From the NCBI GenBank assembly GCA_016793885.1, contig JAEUHE010000235.1:1-36767 (forward strand): a stretch of 36,767 bases of DNA. Reading direction: 5' to 3'. This DNA comes from Verrucomicrobiales bacterium (GTDB taxonomy: Bacteria > Verrucomicrobiota > Verrucomicrobiia > Limisphaerales > UBA11320). Made by a program: the position numbers and the translations under genes. The notes under the pieces are model-generated. The model saw only the letters and a program-made list of their open reading frames with translations. It had not been told where the DNA came from and ran no database searches. Each line of letters opens with the position of its first letter. Positions within the stretch are counted from its first letter, which is position 1. This document shows, one piece after another, positions 7,796 to 16,264 of the stretch.

Positions 7796-8767
7796 TCAGC
7801 GCGAGCGCGCGGTGTCCACGGCGGTTTTCATCCGCTCGTCCTGATCGTCAACCTGAATGACCGGCCCGGGGCTCAGCTCCAGCACCGCGCTCATCGGATC
7901 CGCTGAACGAAGCGCCGCCTTCGATTGGTCGTTCCAGGGTAGACATCGGTGAGATTGCGGAAGGTAGATGGCGAGGCATGCGGAGTGATCCAGCTCGGCG
8001 ATGAACCGGGCCATCCGTGGGTAATAGGACTCGCGTGAAACACCTTCACCGAGGACGCTCATCACATCGATCGAGATCCATGCCCGATGATCGCTGATCA
8101 TCTGCGCCAGCCTCAGATCAGGACAGTCCTTGGCGACTTTCCTGGGATCGGAAAAGTAGGGTTCGGCGCGGTGGTGGATTACCAGGATGGCTTCCTGGTC
8201 GCTCGCGATGAAGAGCGGGGTTGAGCCGGCTACATAGGGCTGTGGCGTTTTGTTTTCGGCGGAGTCAGCACTTTCGACGGGCTTTGCATCGGTGAATTCG
8301 ATACCCCAGGCTTTGCTGAGGTATTTTGCGATTGTTCTGCTGCTCAGCGGGAGGGGCTCACTTAACCAAAGCACGATGGAAACCATCGGCTCCGCCTCTC
8401 CTGATAAATCCGGTCGTAGCAAGGAACGAAAGTCGACCCGAACTTCCCTGGCCGCAAACACCGATGCAAGTCCCAGGGCGAGCCACAGCCAGTTCCATTC
8501 TCGGGACGCGAGCAGGAAGGCAAAATAGCATCCGAAGGAGAGATAGGTCGCCATCCCTAGCCAAACACCCCATCGACTGCCGAGCAGCAGTCCAATACCG
8601 CTGGCCAGAGCCAGCACACCATAGATGCCTTCGAACCAGACAGAGCTCCGTTGAACAGTTGCGAGCCGAGCGAGGAAGTAGATTCCCAGGGCCAGCATTA
8701 CACAAATCGTCAGCCATTGGGGGAAAGTTCTCTTCAGTGCTGGCACCTTGGGGAGCGCTGCTGACAT
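7796..8767 (-). CDS. Four-helix membrane protein with C-terminal soluble domain, unknown function
   Basis: Four hydrophobic helices occupy roughly residues 17-35, 44-64, 66-88 and 91-106 of this 323-residue protein. A ~200-residue soluble domain follows, rich in strand-like segments (SIVLWLSEPLPL, EAILVIHHRAEPYF, ACLAIYLPQ) and containing DHRAWISIDVM. I do not recognise the soluble domain. Its layout, with charged loops and conserved-looking HRAW and YYPRMARFI stretches, suggests a folded cytoplasmic domain anchored by the helices. The ATG at 8767 has GGAGG about 11 bases upstream. The gene converges on the aminotransferase with a 33-base gap, and a 451-base gap lies upstream of it. Confidence 0.75.
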   Translation of the reverse strand: MSAALPKVPALKRTFPQWLTICVMLALGIYFLARLATVQRSSVWFEGIYGVLALASGIGLLLGSRWGVWLGMATYLSFGCYFAFLLASREWNWLWLALGLASVFAAREVRVDFRSLLRPDLSGEAEPMVSIVLWLSEPLPLSSRTIAKYLSKAWGIEFTDAKPVESADSAENKTPQPYVAGSTPLFIASDQEAILVIHHRAEPYFSDPRKVAKDCPDLRLAQMISDHRAWISIDVMSVLGEGVSRESYYPRMARFIAELDHSACLAIYLPQSHRCLPWNDQSKAALRSADPMSAVLELSPGPVIQVDDQDERMKTAVDTARSR

Positions 8768-9218
8768 GGGGCAATTATGCCTCCATTTTCAACAGAAGAG
8801 CAAGCGGGAGATCGTGGTCCGCTGGCAGGCCGGCGGAATCAGAATATCGTTCTTCAGGCTGCTAGCCCCTACTAATAGGGAACCTTTTGGCGATGAACTG
8901 CTTCGAGCCCCTAGTTTGGGCGATTGTCCAACCCCGATTCTCTGGCAAACTGATCCGCATACCGTTGTTGTATGACGAAATGCCATGGGATGTTCCGGGG
9001 GGCGAGACTTGTTGAGCAGAACCGCGCTGCTCAGCTCGCATCCAGTTTGGGGATCCAGGAAAGGCACGAAGCGTTCAACCGTGAAGCTCTTCTTCTGAAT
9101 CCCCCATTCACCTCCAGGCGAGGGCGGTGGATTGTTCCATTCGGAGGAGTCTTTGCTTGTCGAGCGATTCGTGCCTTTCCTGGGTCCCCAGGCTGAGGTG
9201 CGACGGTTCCTGCCCCTC
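8768..9218. other. Gene-free stretch between two minus-strand genes
   Basis: This 451-base gap contains short overlapping open frames on both strands but none with family-like content or a ribosome site. Its only clear structure is the inverted repeat at 9048-9190. It should also hold the promoter of the leftward membrane-protein gene, which I cannot pinpoint. Confidence 0.5.
9048..9190. repeat. Long inverted repeat, 23-bp arms with one mismatch
   Basis: Bases 9048-9070 pair with 9168-9190 (arm ATCCAGGAAAGGCACGAA versus ACCCAGGAAAGGCACGAA). The spacer is 97 bases. It ends 28 bases past the end of the tandem hydrolase gene. It may be the boundary of a small mobile element or a transcript-end structure; no poly-T follows. 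Confidence 0.8.
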
Positions 9219-11579
9219 CTATCGGGATGGGGCCAAGGTTTCGGAGGGTTCGGGCCACTTCAGATGGTGATGCAGAAATCGGAATGTCCCGACGCCGTGA
9301 ATCGTATGCGGCCCATCAAAATACTCGATCTCGGTGCGCTCCGGAATCCCCAGTTGGGCGTATAGCCTGCGCACCCGCGCATATTCATGAGCCACCCATT
9401 CGTCGGGCGCCACAGCATCACGATGGCCGCGTTCCACCATGAACGGCCGGGGCGCGATCATCGCCGCCATCTCCGCGTAGCTAAAGGTGTTTCCCAGATT
9501 AAACTCCGGCATCTCGTACTCGCCGGTGAAGAGGTAGCTGTGCAGCGAGTCCACCGTCGCATTCTTGGTGATCCAATCGTTGAAGTCCCCCGAGCAGATC
9601 GACAGCGCGTAGCGTTCCAGCAGCGCGGGCACGCGCATCGCGGTCTTGCCGCCGTAGGACAATCCGTAGAACCCAATGCGCTTGGCATCCACAAAAGGTT
9701 GGGCGCTCAGCCAATCCAAAATCCGGTCATGCTGGGCCAGGATCACCGAGAACAGGGACCAGCCCAGCAGATTTGCCTGGCGCTGAAGGACACGGAATTG
9801 ATCGTGCCCTCGGTAGGGATTGTGCGGCGCGAATACCACAAAGCCACGGTCGGCCAGCCGGGCGGCGAACCCTTGGTAATAGTGGAAGTTGGGGGCTTTC
9901 GGGTCCTGGGTGATCGTGTCCTCCGGCAATCCTTCGAGCCCGTGCTGGCAGACCACCACCGGCCTTCTCTCACCGGGCTTCATCGACTTCGGCAGCAACA
10001 GCACGCCCCACGCAAAGACATCCGGGGAGACATCGATCACCACGTCGTAGCTGGTCCAGTTGGGACCTTCCTTCAGCAGCCGCGACCGGGCGATCGGGGG
10101 TGCTTTGGTTCTAGGCAGTCGTCCGATGACTTCATCCCACAGCTCCTGCTGAAACGGTTTCATGGTCGATGCCCAGTTCGTGGCATTCGACACTGGCACG
10201 GTCCGAAGGAGTCTTGCGTCGCGAACCGACTCCGAACGGCCCAGGAGTCGCTGAGTGAATTGGACCAACTCCTCCACCTGAGCGGCCTGCCGTCGATCGG
10301 GGTCGAAAGATTTGCGCTGGTCCAGCGGCGCTTTGCCAGGGGGCAGCAGTTGCGGGCGCGAAACCCCCAGCTGGTTCAGGAACTCCCGCAGCGTTTTGTC
10401 CGATCCCGGGCTGACGGGCGCTCCTTCGCTGCCGTTGAGCAGGGTGATCCATTGGCCGGCCCAGGAGGCGTTCACCAGGCGAGCCGCCCGGGTCACCTCC
10501 CCCTCCACCGAGATGTAGTCGGGAGTGGCCCACCGTCCCGGAGCAGCTCCTTGACGGCCTGCTTTGGTCGGAGGTGGTCCGTTGATCGTGTGGACCTCGC
10601 TATGTTCAATCCAAAGTTTGCGCGGAGCGATGAGGCTGGCGATCTCGGCATCGCCAAACTCCCGCAACAGTCCGAAGACATTGCGATAGATGGGCTCCGC
10701 CCAAGCTCCGTCCCTGGATTCGTAGTAACCACTCACGACACACGCATCGATCTTGAGGTGAAGCGCGGCGGAGTAGAGGGCGATCAGGCCTCCTTCGGCG
10801 TAGCCAAACACGCCGGTCTTGAGGGCCGTTCCCTGGCCCGGTTGGGCGCTGAGCCAATCGATCGCGGAGCATACTTTCAGGACCTCGTATCCAATGACGT
10901 GACGTCCGAGCTCGAACGCCTGGCGATAGATCCATTCTCGATGTGGCTGATTGGTGAAGCGCTTCAGCGCCTCGTTTCCGGAGAAGGTGTTTTTCCGATC
11001 GATCAGCGTGGGGACGATCACTCGGCACCCGTTTTCGGCCAGGCGCCGGGCGAACTGCGCCATGGGTTCGAGCCCGCGTTCCAGGCCCGCCACCATTTCC
11101 GGCGTCTGGTCCGCGTCGGGAATGGCAACCACCTGCGCCTGCACCGCACCCTTCGGCTCGAGCAGCAGCCCCTCGCCGAACACCCCGGGCAGAACCGGCC
11201 ATCGGACGGCCCAGACCCGGATGCTCTCCGTTTCTGCAACCAGCGCCGGGCTGGAGGTGGAGCTGACATACTCCAGGGCCTCAGGCTTAAGATGTTCGTC
11301 CACGGCGCCGATGGCGCGGGCGAATCGGGCGCGATTGGTGACGATCGACGCGGCATAGGCTTCGGGCGACGCGGCATCGCGAGTCCACCAGCCTGCCCGG
11401 CGATCGATAGAGCTCCGTGTCTCGCGTTTCAGAAAGCGATCGATGCCTTCCACCATGCTGGCCGAACGGTCCACATCTACCTCCAGAAGCTGAGTGCCGG
11501 GCAGGGTGGCAGGCTGGGCCGCATGAAGGACCGAAGTCAGGCTCAGGATCGGAAGGATAAAGCGAGAGATCTGGTTCAT
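9219..11579 (-). CDS. Secreted tandem alpha/beta-hydrolase (acetyl xylan esterase/dienelactone hydrolase-like), first domain degenerate
   Basis: This is a 786-residue exported protein. I start at the ATG at 11579 because a signal peptide follows directly (MNQISRFILPILSLTSVLHA, cleavage near AQP). Two hydrolase-like domains are present. In the first (about 110-330) the nucleophile elbow reads GYAEGG (259-264), with alanine where serine is expected. In the second (about 500-780) it reads GLSYGG (639-644), with an acid candidate in GHRDAV (D721) and histidines in GPHTIHG (758 and 761). The second domain should therefore be the active esterase, cleaving acyl or acetyl groups, possibly on plant or algal polysaccharide. 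The first may be structural or bind substrate. The neighbours do not fix the substrate, and the gene appears monocistronic. Confidence 0.85.
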   Translation of the reverse strand: MNQISRFILPILSLTSVLHAAQPATLPGTQLLEVDVDRSASMVEGIDRFLKRETRSSIDRRAGWWTRDAASPEAYAASIVTNRARFARAIGAVDEHLKPEALEYVSSTSSPALVAETESIRVWAVRWPVLPGVFGEGLLLEPKGAVQAQVVAIPDADQTPEMVAGLERGLEPMAQFARRLAENGCRVIVPTLIDRKNTFSGNEALKRFTNQPHREWIYRQAFELGRHVIGYEVLKVCSAIDWLSAQPGQGTALKTGVFGYAEGGLIALYSAALHLKIDACVVSGYYESRDGAWAEPIYRNVFGLLREFGDAEIASLIAPRKLWIEHSEVHTINGPPPTKAGRQGAAPGRWATPDYISVEGEVTRAARLVNASWAGQWITLLNGSEGAPVSPGSDKTLREFLNQLGVSRPQLLPPGKAPLDQRKSFDPDRRQAAQVEELVQFTQRLLGRSESVRDARLLRTVPVSNATNWASTMKPFQQELWDEVIGRLPRTKAPPIARSRLLKEGPNWTSYDVVIDVSPDVFAWGVLLLPKSMKPGERRPVVVCQHGLEGLPEDTITQDPKAPNFHYYQGFAARLADRGFVVFAPHNPYRGHDQFRVLQRQANLLGWSLFSVILAQHDRILDWLSAQPFVDAKRIGFYGLSYGGKTAMRVPALLERYALSICSGDFNDWITKNATVDSLHSYLFTGEYEMPEFNLGNTFSYAEMAAMIAPRPFMVERGHRDAVAPDEWVAHEYARVRRLYAQLGIPERTEIEYFDGPHTIHGVGTFRFLHHHLKWPEPSETLAPSR

Positions 11580-11835
11580 GCGTGATGCAAACCTAGCGGG
11601 CATCGTGCCCATGCACAAGATCCATGGCCGGAGCGGTTAATGGAGAGGTGTGGTTATTCCTGGGTGAGAGTCGCGTTGCGCTCCTCGTAACGAGGTAGGG
11701 CGAGACTCTGATCGAGCCCTGATGGGCCCTAAGGTATCGAAATGCGAAGGGGCTGCGTCGTGGAGAGCCTAAGTGGAGATGATCGCTCACCTCACACACA
11801 TTTTCTTCGAAAACGGATCCCTAAACCTAGAACTC
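11580..11835. other. Gene-free gap with palindromic segment
   Basis: The gap lies between the kinase stop and the hydrolase start, both minus strand. Near its middle CCTCGT (11683-11688) and ACGAGG (11690-11695) form a 6-bp inverted repeat around one base, flanked by AGAGTC (11667) and GACTCT (11704). It may be an intergenic repeat or the end of the kinase transcript. No gene is visible. Confidence 0.45.
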
Positions 11836-14800
11836 CTATTCCCCGGATTGGGTGGGGCGGAACACATCGGGAGGGGTGAACTGAATCCGGGCAAGCCGAT
11901 CGGCATCACCCGCCAGCTTGATCGCCTGCAGGGTGCTTCCGGTCCAGGCAGGGAAATGCGAAACAACTACCGTGCCTTCGCGGGTGACCGCCAGATACTT
12001 TCTGCCTGCGAGCGATACATCCCCCCCAGCCCACGGCGCAGGAAGGTCAATCGCATCGGTCAGACTTTCCCCCGTGCGTATGTCCCAAACCTGAAACCTC
12101 CCGCTCGCCGTCGCCGTGACCAGTGTTGACTCCGGTCCGAAGGCCGCCCACCGGACTCGCCCTCGATGCGGAATCGTTTGGACCAGTTCGGCAGATCGCC
12201 CGAGGTTCCAAACTTTCGCAGTTTGATCGTCGGATACCGTCACCACGCGGCCGCCGGTCGCATCGAATGCCCCAAAGTTCGCCGGGGCTCCGTGCGGCAG
12301 CGTCAGTGCACTGCGGGAGTCCGATCCCAACTGCATCACCAGAGGGTGGTTGCCCGACGTGATCAGCAGCAGCCGCGTGGATGTCGGGTCTAGCTGAGTC
12401 ATTTGCACATCCGCTTTGCCTGCTCCCGTGTTTACCGGCGTGTTCTGCAGGTCTGGCATCCAGTGTTTCACGGCGAGATCATTGCCGGACGTAAACACCG
12501 ACTTTCCGTCGGCGCTCAGACTGGCATGCCGGACTTGCTCCGCATGGCTCAGGGCCTGTCCCACCGGAGTACCCGTCTCCGTGTTCCACAGCTGGGCATG
12601 TGCCCAGTGCAAGGCCAGCAGACGGGATCCGTCGCTGCTAAACTGCAGAGTTCGAACGCTTTCGCGCGAGCTCGAAAGCGTCTGGCGCAATCGCAGCTCC
12701 GGCAGCTCCAGCAAATGGATGTTGCCGGAAGTGGTTCCCACGGCGATCCAGCGATCGGACGGTTCGAGTGCAACTGAGACCAGGGGGTCATCCATTCTGG
12801 CTGTTCCAATCGGGGCTCCGGACGTTGAGTCGAACGCCCGAAGGACTTGGGTGCGATCCACTGTGAAAACACGGCTTCCATCAGGGGACAGCGCCGCACC
12901 GACAACGGCACCTTCGTGTCGTATCGTCGCCGGAGGATGTCTCGGCGCGATTTCCCGCCAGAGCATCGTGCTGCCGAAATACGTGGTGCTCAGAACTCGC
13001 CTGCTGTCCTGGAGGAAGTACACTGAATCCACGGCTTTGGCCTGATTCAGCTGCCCGCTCAATGCCAGCCCCGTGTCCGCTGCCCAGACGCGGGCACTCC
13101 CGTCGCTAGACCCGGTGACCACCCGCCTTCCATCCGGGCTGAACCTGGCTGAATTGACGCGTCCGGAGTGGCGCAGGGGAGCGCCCACCCGTGCCCCGTC
13201 CGCCAGGCTCCAGATCTGCGCGGTGTCGTCGTAGGAGGCGGTGATCAACCTCTGCCCGGAAGGGTCGAAGTCCATATCGCTGATCCGGTGTTTGTGTTGG
13301 AATTTCCAACGGGGCTTCTGGCCGGCGTTCATCTGCCAGACGTGGATTCCGCCTTCGTAACCTCCTACGGCCAGCCAGCGGCCATCCGAACTGAATCGGA
13401 GGATGCGCCCCGATGGGTTGGGTAATGACAGGGAGGGGGCGCTCTCGCCGGCCCGTGCCTCCCAGAGCCTGACAACCCCGTCGGCACAAGCTGCTGCCAA
13501 CCACCGTTCATCCGGGCTGAAGGCCAGGCCTGTGGCCGGCGAGGGCACTGATCGTTGCGGGCCTATCAGCTCGCCGTTGGCCGGGTTCCAGATCATCAGA
13601 GTGTTGAGCCTGGATGAGCTGGCGCCCAGCGCTCCCGAGGCGCTGATCGCCGCTGCTTCCAAATTGCCCCGGTGGTGGGGTAGTTCAACCTTGGTTCCCA
13701 GGTCTGGACCGCCGCGCAATTCAACCTGGCCGTTCGTCAGCCCCAGGACCAGCGTCCTAGCTTCGGGTCCGAAGTGGGCTCTCGTAACCGGCCCGCTGAG
13801 CGGGCTGGCAAACGGCTTGGGTTTTCCCGAACTGAGATCCCATCCGCACAGCTTTCCCTCCGTCGTCAAGGCCAGCCAGGCGGAACGATTCGTTTGCAGG
13901 ATGGTGGCGGCAAAAGTGGCCCCATATGCTGCCGTCTCGGTTTCGGGAAGATAGAATCCGCGGGATTCGATCGCGGATTGGAGACGCATGATTGTGGTGG
14001 TCTGGTGAGGGTCCTGCCGGACGAGGTGGGCCAGGATGGCGAGTCCGCGGGAGGTCTCGCCTTCGGACAGCAGCTCGTCGGCGCGCTGCAGCTGCATCCT
14101 TCGCAGGAGTGACTCCGTTCGTTGGTTGGCGGATCGTATCTTCCATGACGCCAGGTTGGTGGCGACGGTGCCTGCGATGACCGCGATCGTCAGCGCCACC
14201 GCGCCGGTTGCCGCCAGGGGGTTGCGGCGACACCACCGCCACACTCTCTCCATTCGGCCCTGGGGACGGGCGAGGATGGATCTGTCCTGCATCCAGCGTT
14301 CGAGATCCCGTGTCAGGGCCTCGGCTGAGTCATAGCGCTGCCCCACCGCTTTACGCAGGCATTTCAGGCAGATCGTTTCAAGATCCGGATCCACCTCGGC
14401 ATCCAGCGCACGAGGAGGCACGGGGTCTTCGTCGCTCACCATCCTGAGCGTCTCCAAAGGAGTGGAGGCCAGGAACGGCGGCACCCCAGTGAGCAGTTCG
14501 TAGAGAATGGCTCCCAGTCCATAAACATCCGTGCCGACCGTCAACGATGTCGTCTCGCCGGCAGCCTGCTCCGGCGCCATGTAAGCGGGGGATCCCAGGA
14601 TCGAGAGCGATTGGGTCAAGCCGCCATCCTGAGTGAGCAGCTTGGCGAGTCCGAAGTCGGACACATGGGGCCTGCCGGCTTCATCCAACAGGATGTTCGA
14701 TGGTTTGAGGTCCCGATGCAGCACGCCTCGCTGGTGTGCGTGTTGAACAGCCCGGACGATGGCGATGAAGTCCGGGGTGGAGAAACCAGGCAGGAGGAAT

Positions 14801-15303
14801 GGATGACTTCTGGAGCGCGAACGCTTGGACCGGGAGGCTGGGGCGTGTTCCGCGATGGCCTTTCCCAGGTGACCGCCTTCCATGAGCCGCATGGTGAAGA
14901 AGTGGGTGCCCGCGACATCCCCACTCTCGAACATGGGGACGATGTGTGGGTGATTGAGCTGTGCCGCGGCCTCAATTTCCATGCGGAACCGCAGTTGTGC
15001 CTCTGGGGATGCGAGTTGTCCGGGATGGACCATCTTGAGCGCCACCGTTCTTCCAAGACTGATTTGGCGTGCGCGGTAGATCACCCCCATGCCGCCCCGC
15101 GCGACTTCGCCCAACAATTCGTAGTCTCCGAAAAACCTACCTGCAGGGGGCGGTGGCAATGGGGAGGTCAAGCCGGCCTCCTGCTCCGTGGCGTCCCCGC
15201 CCGAGAGTGCCAGCTGGAGCAGGCAATGCGGGCAGCCGCTCTCTGCCGAGCCCCGCGGGAGGGTCAGCCCGCAGGTGGAGCAGGTTTGCGTTCCGTGGCT
15301 CAA
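11836..15303 (-). CDS. Membrane Ser/Thr protein kinase with zinc ribbon and WD40 double propeller
   Basis: This 1155-residue protein has four parts. First is a zinc ribbon (Cys 8, 11, 24, 27). Next is a Hanks-type kinase domain (about 58-335) with the glycine loop GEVARGGMG, lysine in VALK (K90), catalytic HRDLKPSN (196-203), DFG (216-218) and MAPE (242-245), so it looks active. A transmembrane helix follows (about 361-385). The rest, about 470-1140, contains some 14 WD40 units of the type FSPDGRRVVTGSSDGSARVW, enough for two seven-bladed propellers. The kinase is probably cytoplasmic and the propellers outside the membrane. An Arg/Ser-rich stretch (157-167) interrupts the kinase domain before helix E. 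The start is TTG with GGGAGGG upstream; there is no ATG before the ribbon. An ECF sigma gene ends 46 bases upstream, and such sigma-kinase pairs are known in Planctomycetes and Verrucomicrobia. Confidence 0.93.
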   Translation of the reverse strand: MSHGTQTCSTCGLTLPRGSAESGCPHCLLQLALSGGDATEQEAGLTSPLPPPPAGRFFGDYELLGEVARGGMGVIYRARQISLGRTVALKMVHPGQLASPEAQLRFRMEIEAAAQLNHPHIVPMFESGDVAGTHFFTMRLMEGGHLGKAIAEHAPASRSKRSRSRSHPFLLPGFSTPDFIAIVRAVQHAHQRGVLHRDLKPSNILLDEAGRPHVSDFGLAKLLTQDGGLTQSLSILGSPAYMAPEQAAGETTSLTVGTDVYGLGAILYELLTGVPPFLASTPLETLRMVSDEDPVPPRALDAEVDPDLETICLKCLRKAVGQRYDSAEALTRDLERWMQDRSILARPQGRMERVWRWCRRNPLAATGAVALTIAVIAGTVATNLASWKIRSANQRTESLLRRMQLQRADELLSEGETSRGLAILAHLVRQDPHQTTTIMRLQSAIESRGFYLPETETAAYGATFAATILQTNRSAWLALTTEGKLCGWDLSSGKPKPFASPLSGPVTRAHFGPEARTLVLGLTNGQVELRGGPDLGTKVELPHHRGNLEAAAISASGALGASSSRLNTLMIWNPANGELIGPQRSVPSPATGLAFSPDERWLAAACADGVVRLWEARAGESAPSLSLPNPSGRILRFSSDGRWLAVGGYEGGIHVWQMNAGQKPRWKFQHKHRISDMDFDPSGQRLITASYDDTAQIWSLADGARVGAPLRHSGRVNSARFSPDGRRVVTGSSDGSARVWAADTGLALSGQLNQAKAVDSVYFLQDSRRVLSTTYFGSTMLWREIAPRHPPATIRHEGAVVGAALSPDGSRVFTVDRTQVLRAFDSTSGAPIGTARMDDPLVSVALEPSDRWIAVGTTSGNIHLLELPELRLRQTLSSSRESVRTLQFSSDGSRLLALHWAHAQLWNTETGTPVGQALSHAEQVRHASLSADGKSVFTSGNDLAVKHWMPDLQNTPVNTGAGKADVQMTQLDPTSTRLLLITSGNHPLVMQLGSDSRSALTLPHGAPANFGAFDATGGRVVTVSDDQTAKVWNLGRSAELVQTIPHRGRVRWAAFGPESTLVTATASGRFQVWDIRTGESLTDAIDLPAPWAGGDVSLAGRKYLAVTREGTVVVSHFPAWTGSTLQAIKLAGDADRLARIQFTPPDVFRPTQSGE

Positions 15304-15306
15304 TGG

Positions 15307-15313
15307 CCCTCCC
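15307..15313 (-). promoter_or_regulatory. Ribosome binding site supporting a TTG start of the kinase
   Basis: GGGAGGG on the minus strand lies 3 bases before TTG at 15303-15301. The spacing is short, but it is the only strong site near the beginning of the zinc-ribbon coding region. Confidence 0.55.
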
Positions 15314-15349
15314 GGAGTTTGATGCCTCCCTCACCGTCAGCCGAAGATC

Positions 15350-16123
15350 TCATTCGATCCCTCCCGAGCGGCAGACCACATCCAGCAGGTATCTCAGTTC
15401 CTCCTCGATCTCGGAGGGCTGGACGATCGTTTGGGCGACCTCGTCACGGATCAGTTCCCCCAGCCGCTTCTTGAACCGGTGCACCTCCTGGCGGAGAGCA
15501 GGTTCGCTCATTCCCAGTGCGGATGCGCTGAGGGCGTAGTCGGGCAGGGAGGCTCCGGAGGCGACGAAAGGTTCGAGGTGGGGGAGACGATCCGCCTTGT
15601 CTCCTCGTGAATACTCCTCCCGCAGCCGGCAGCGCGCCCGGCTCAAAAGCTCGAGAGCCCATCGGCGGTCGTACAGCTGATCCGCCGTGAGGGAATCGGC
15701 CGGCTCCAGGCGATAACGATCCTCCGCCCCCGTCTGGTCCAGAGAGAAAGTGATCGTGCCTCCCCCCCGTTTCCTCGCCTGGGACCGATCCCACTCATTC
15801 ACCAGAAAGCACTTGAACGCGGTGAGTAGGAACCATCGGAACTTGCCCCGCTTGCGGTCCGCCACACCGACGTAGTTCTTTTGAAGCAGCTTCGCAAAAA
15901 ATTCCTGAGTGAGGTCCTGTGCCGTCTCCACCTCGTATCCTCGGCGCCGAACATAGGTATACAAGGGATACCAGTAGGTTCGGCAAAGCTCAGCCAGGGC
16001 CCGCGCTCCCTCGGGGGAATCCGGACGTGCCGCCTGCACCACTGAAGTCCAGTGCGTCGTGGCAAACGCTGCGTTTTGAATGGGCTCTTCGGAACTCACG
16101 GTGCTGCGTAATGTGGTGATCAC
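15350..16123 (-). CDS. ECF-family RNA polymerase sigma factor
   Basis: This 257-residue protein has sigma region 2 at about 45-115 (YWYPLYTYVRRRGYEVETAQ, then DLTQEFFAKLL, then FRWFLLTAFKCFLVNEWDR). Region 4 is at about 185-235, with an HTH-like stretch in ALGMSEPALRQEVHRFKKRL. The opening FATTHWTSVVQAA is typical of sigma factors paired with Ser/Thr kinases in Planctomycetes and Verrucomicrobia. The start is uncertain: GTG at 16123 or another GTG eight codons later, neither with a clear ribosome site. The kinase follows after 46 bases, so the two are probably one operon and the kinase may control the sigma factor. No classical transmembrane anti-sigma gene is beside it. The three-gene giant-protein run is divergent from it and a plausible target. 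Confidence 0.9.
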   Translation of the reverse strand: MITTLRSTVSSEEPIQNAAFATTHWTSVVQAARPDSPEGARALAELCRTYWYPLYTYVRRRGYEVETAQDLTQEFFAKLLQKNYVGVADRKRGKFRWFLLTAFKCFLVNEWDRSQARKRGGGTITFSLDQTGAEDRYRLEPADSLTADQLYDRRWALELLSRARCRLREEYSRGDKADRLPHLEPFVASGASLPDYALSASALGMSEPALRQEVHRFKKRLGELIRDEVAQTIVQPSEIEEELRYLLDVVCRSGGIE

Positions 16124-16264
16124 GCCGATCTATACGAACTCCACCTACTCTCCATTTCGGCTTCCAACTAAAAAACTGTGTCACAAATCCCGACTCACCC
16201 TGAATTGCTTATTGATGACTGTTGCCCAGCTGGATCCCAGAGCTGGGGCAGGGTATCCGAAATT
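16124..16264. promoter_or_regulatory. Divergent intergenic control region
   Basis: This 141-base stretch separates the leftward sigma/kinase genes from the rightward giant-protein genes, and it is richer in A and T than the flanking coding DNA. It is the natural place for promoters of both units. I could not define reliable -35/-10 boxes or an ECF-type signature. If the giant gene starts at the GTG at 16178 instead of 16265, the region shrinks to 54 bases. Confidence 0.4.

Noticed and set aside
9387-11585. 732-codon plus-strand frame opposite the tandem hydrolase
   Set aside because: Nearly exact antisense of the hydrolase, which has a signal peptide and catalytic motifs; the antisense product shows only Arg/His/Gln-rich text.
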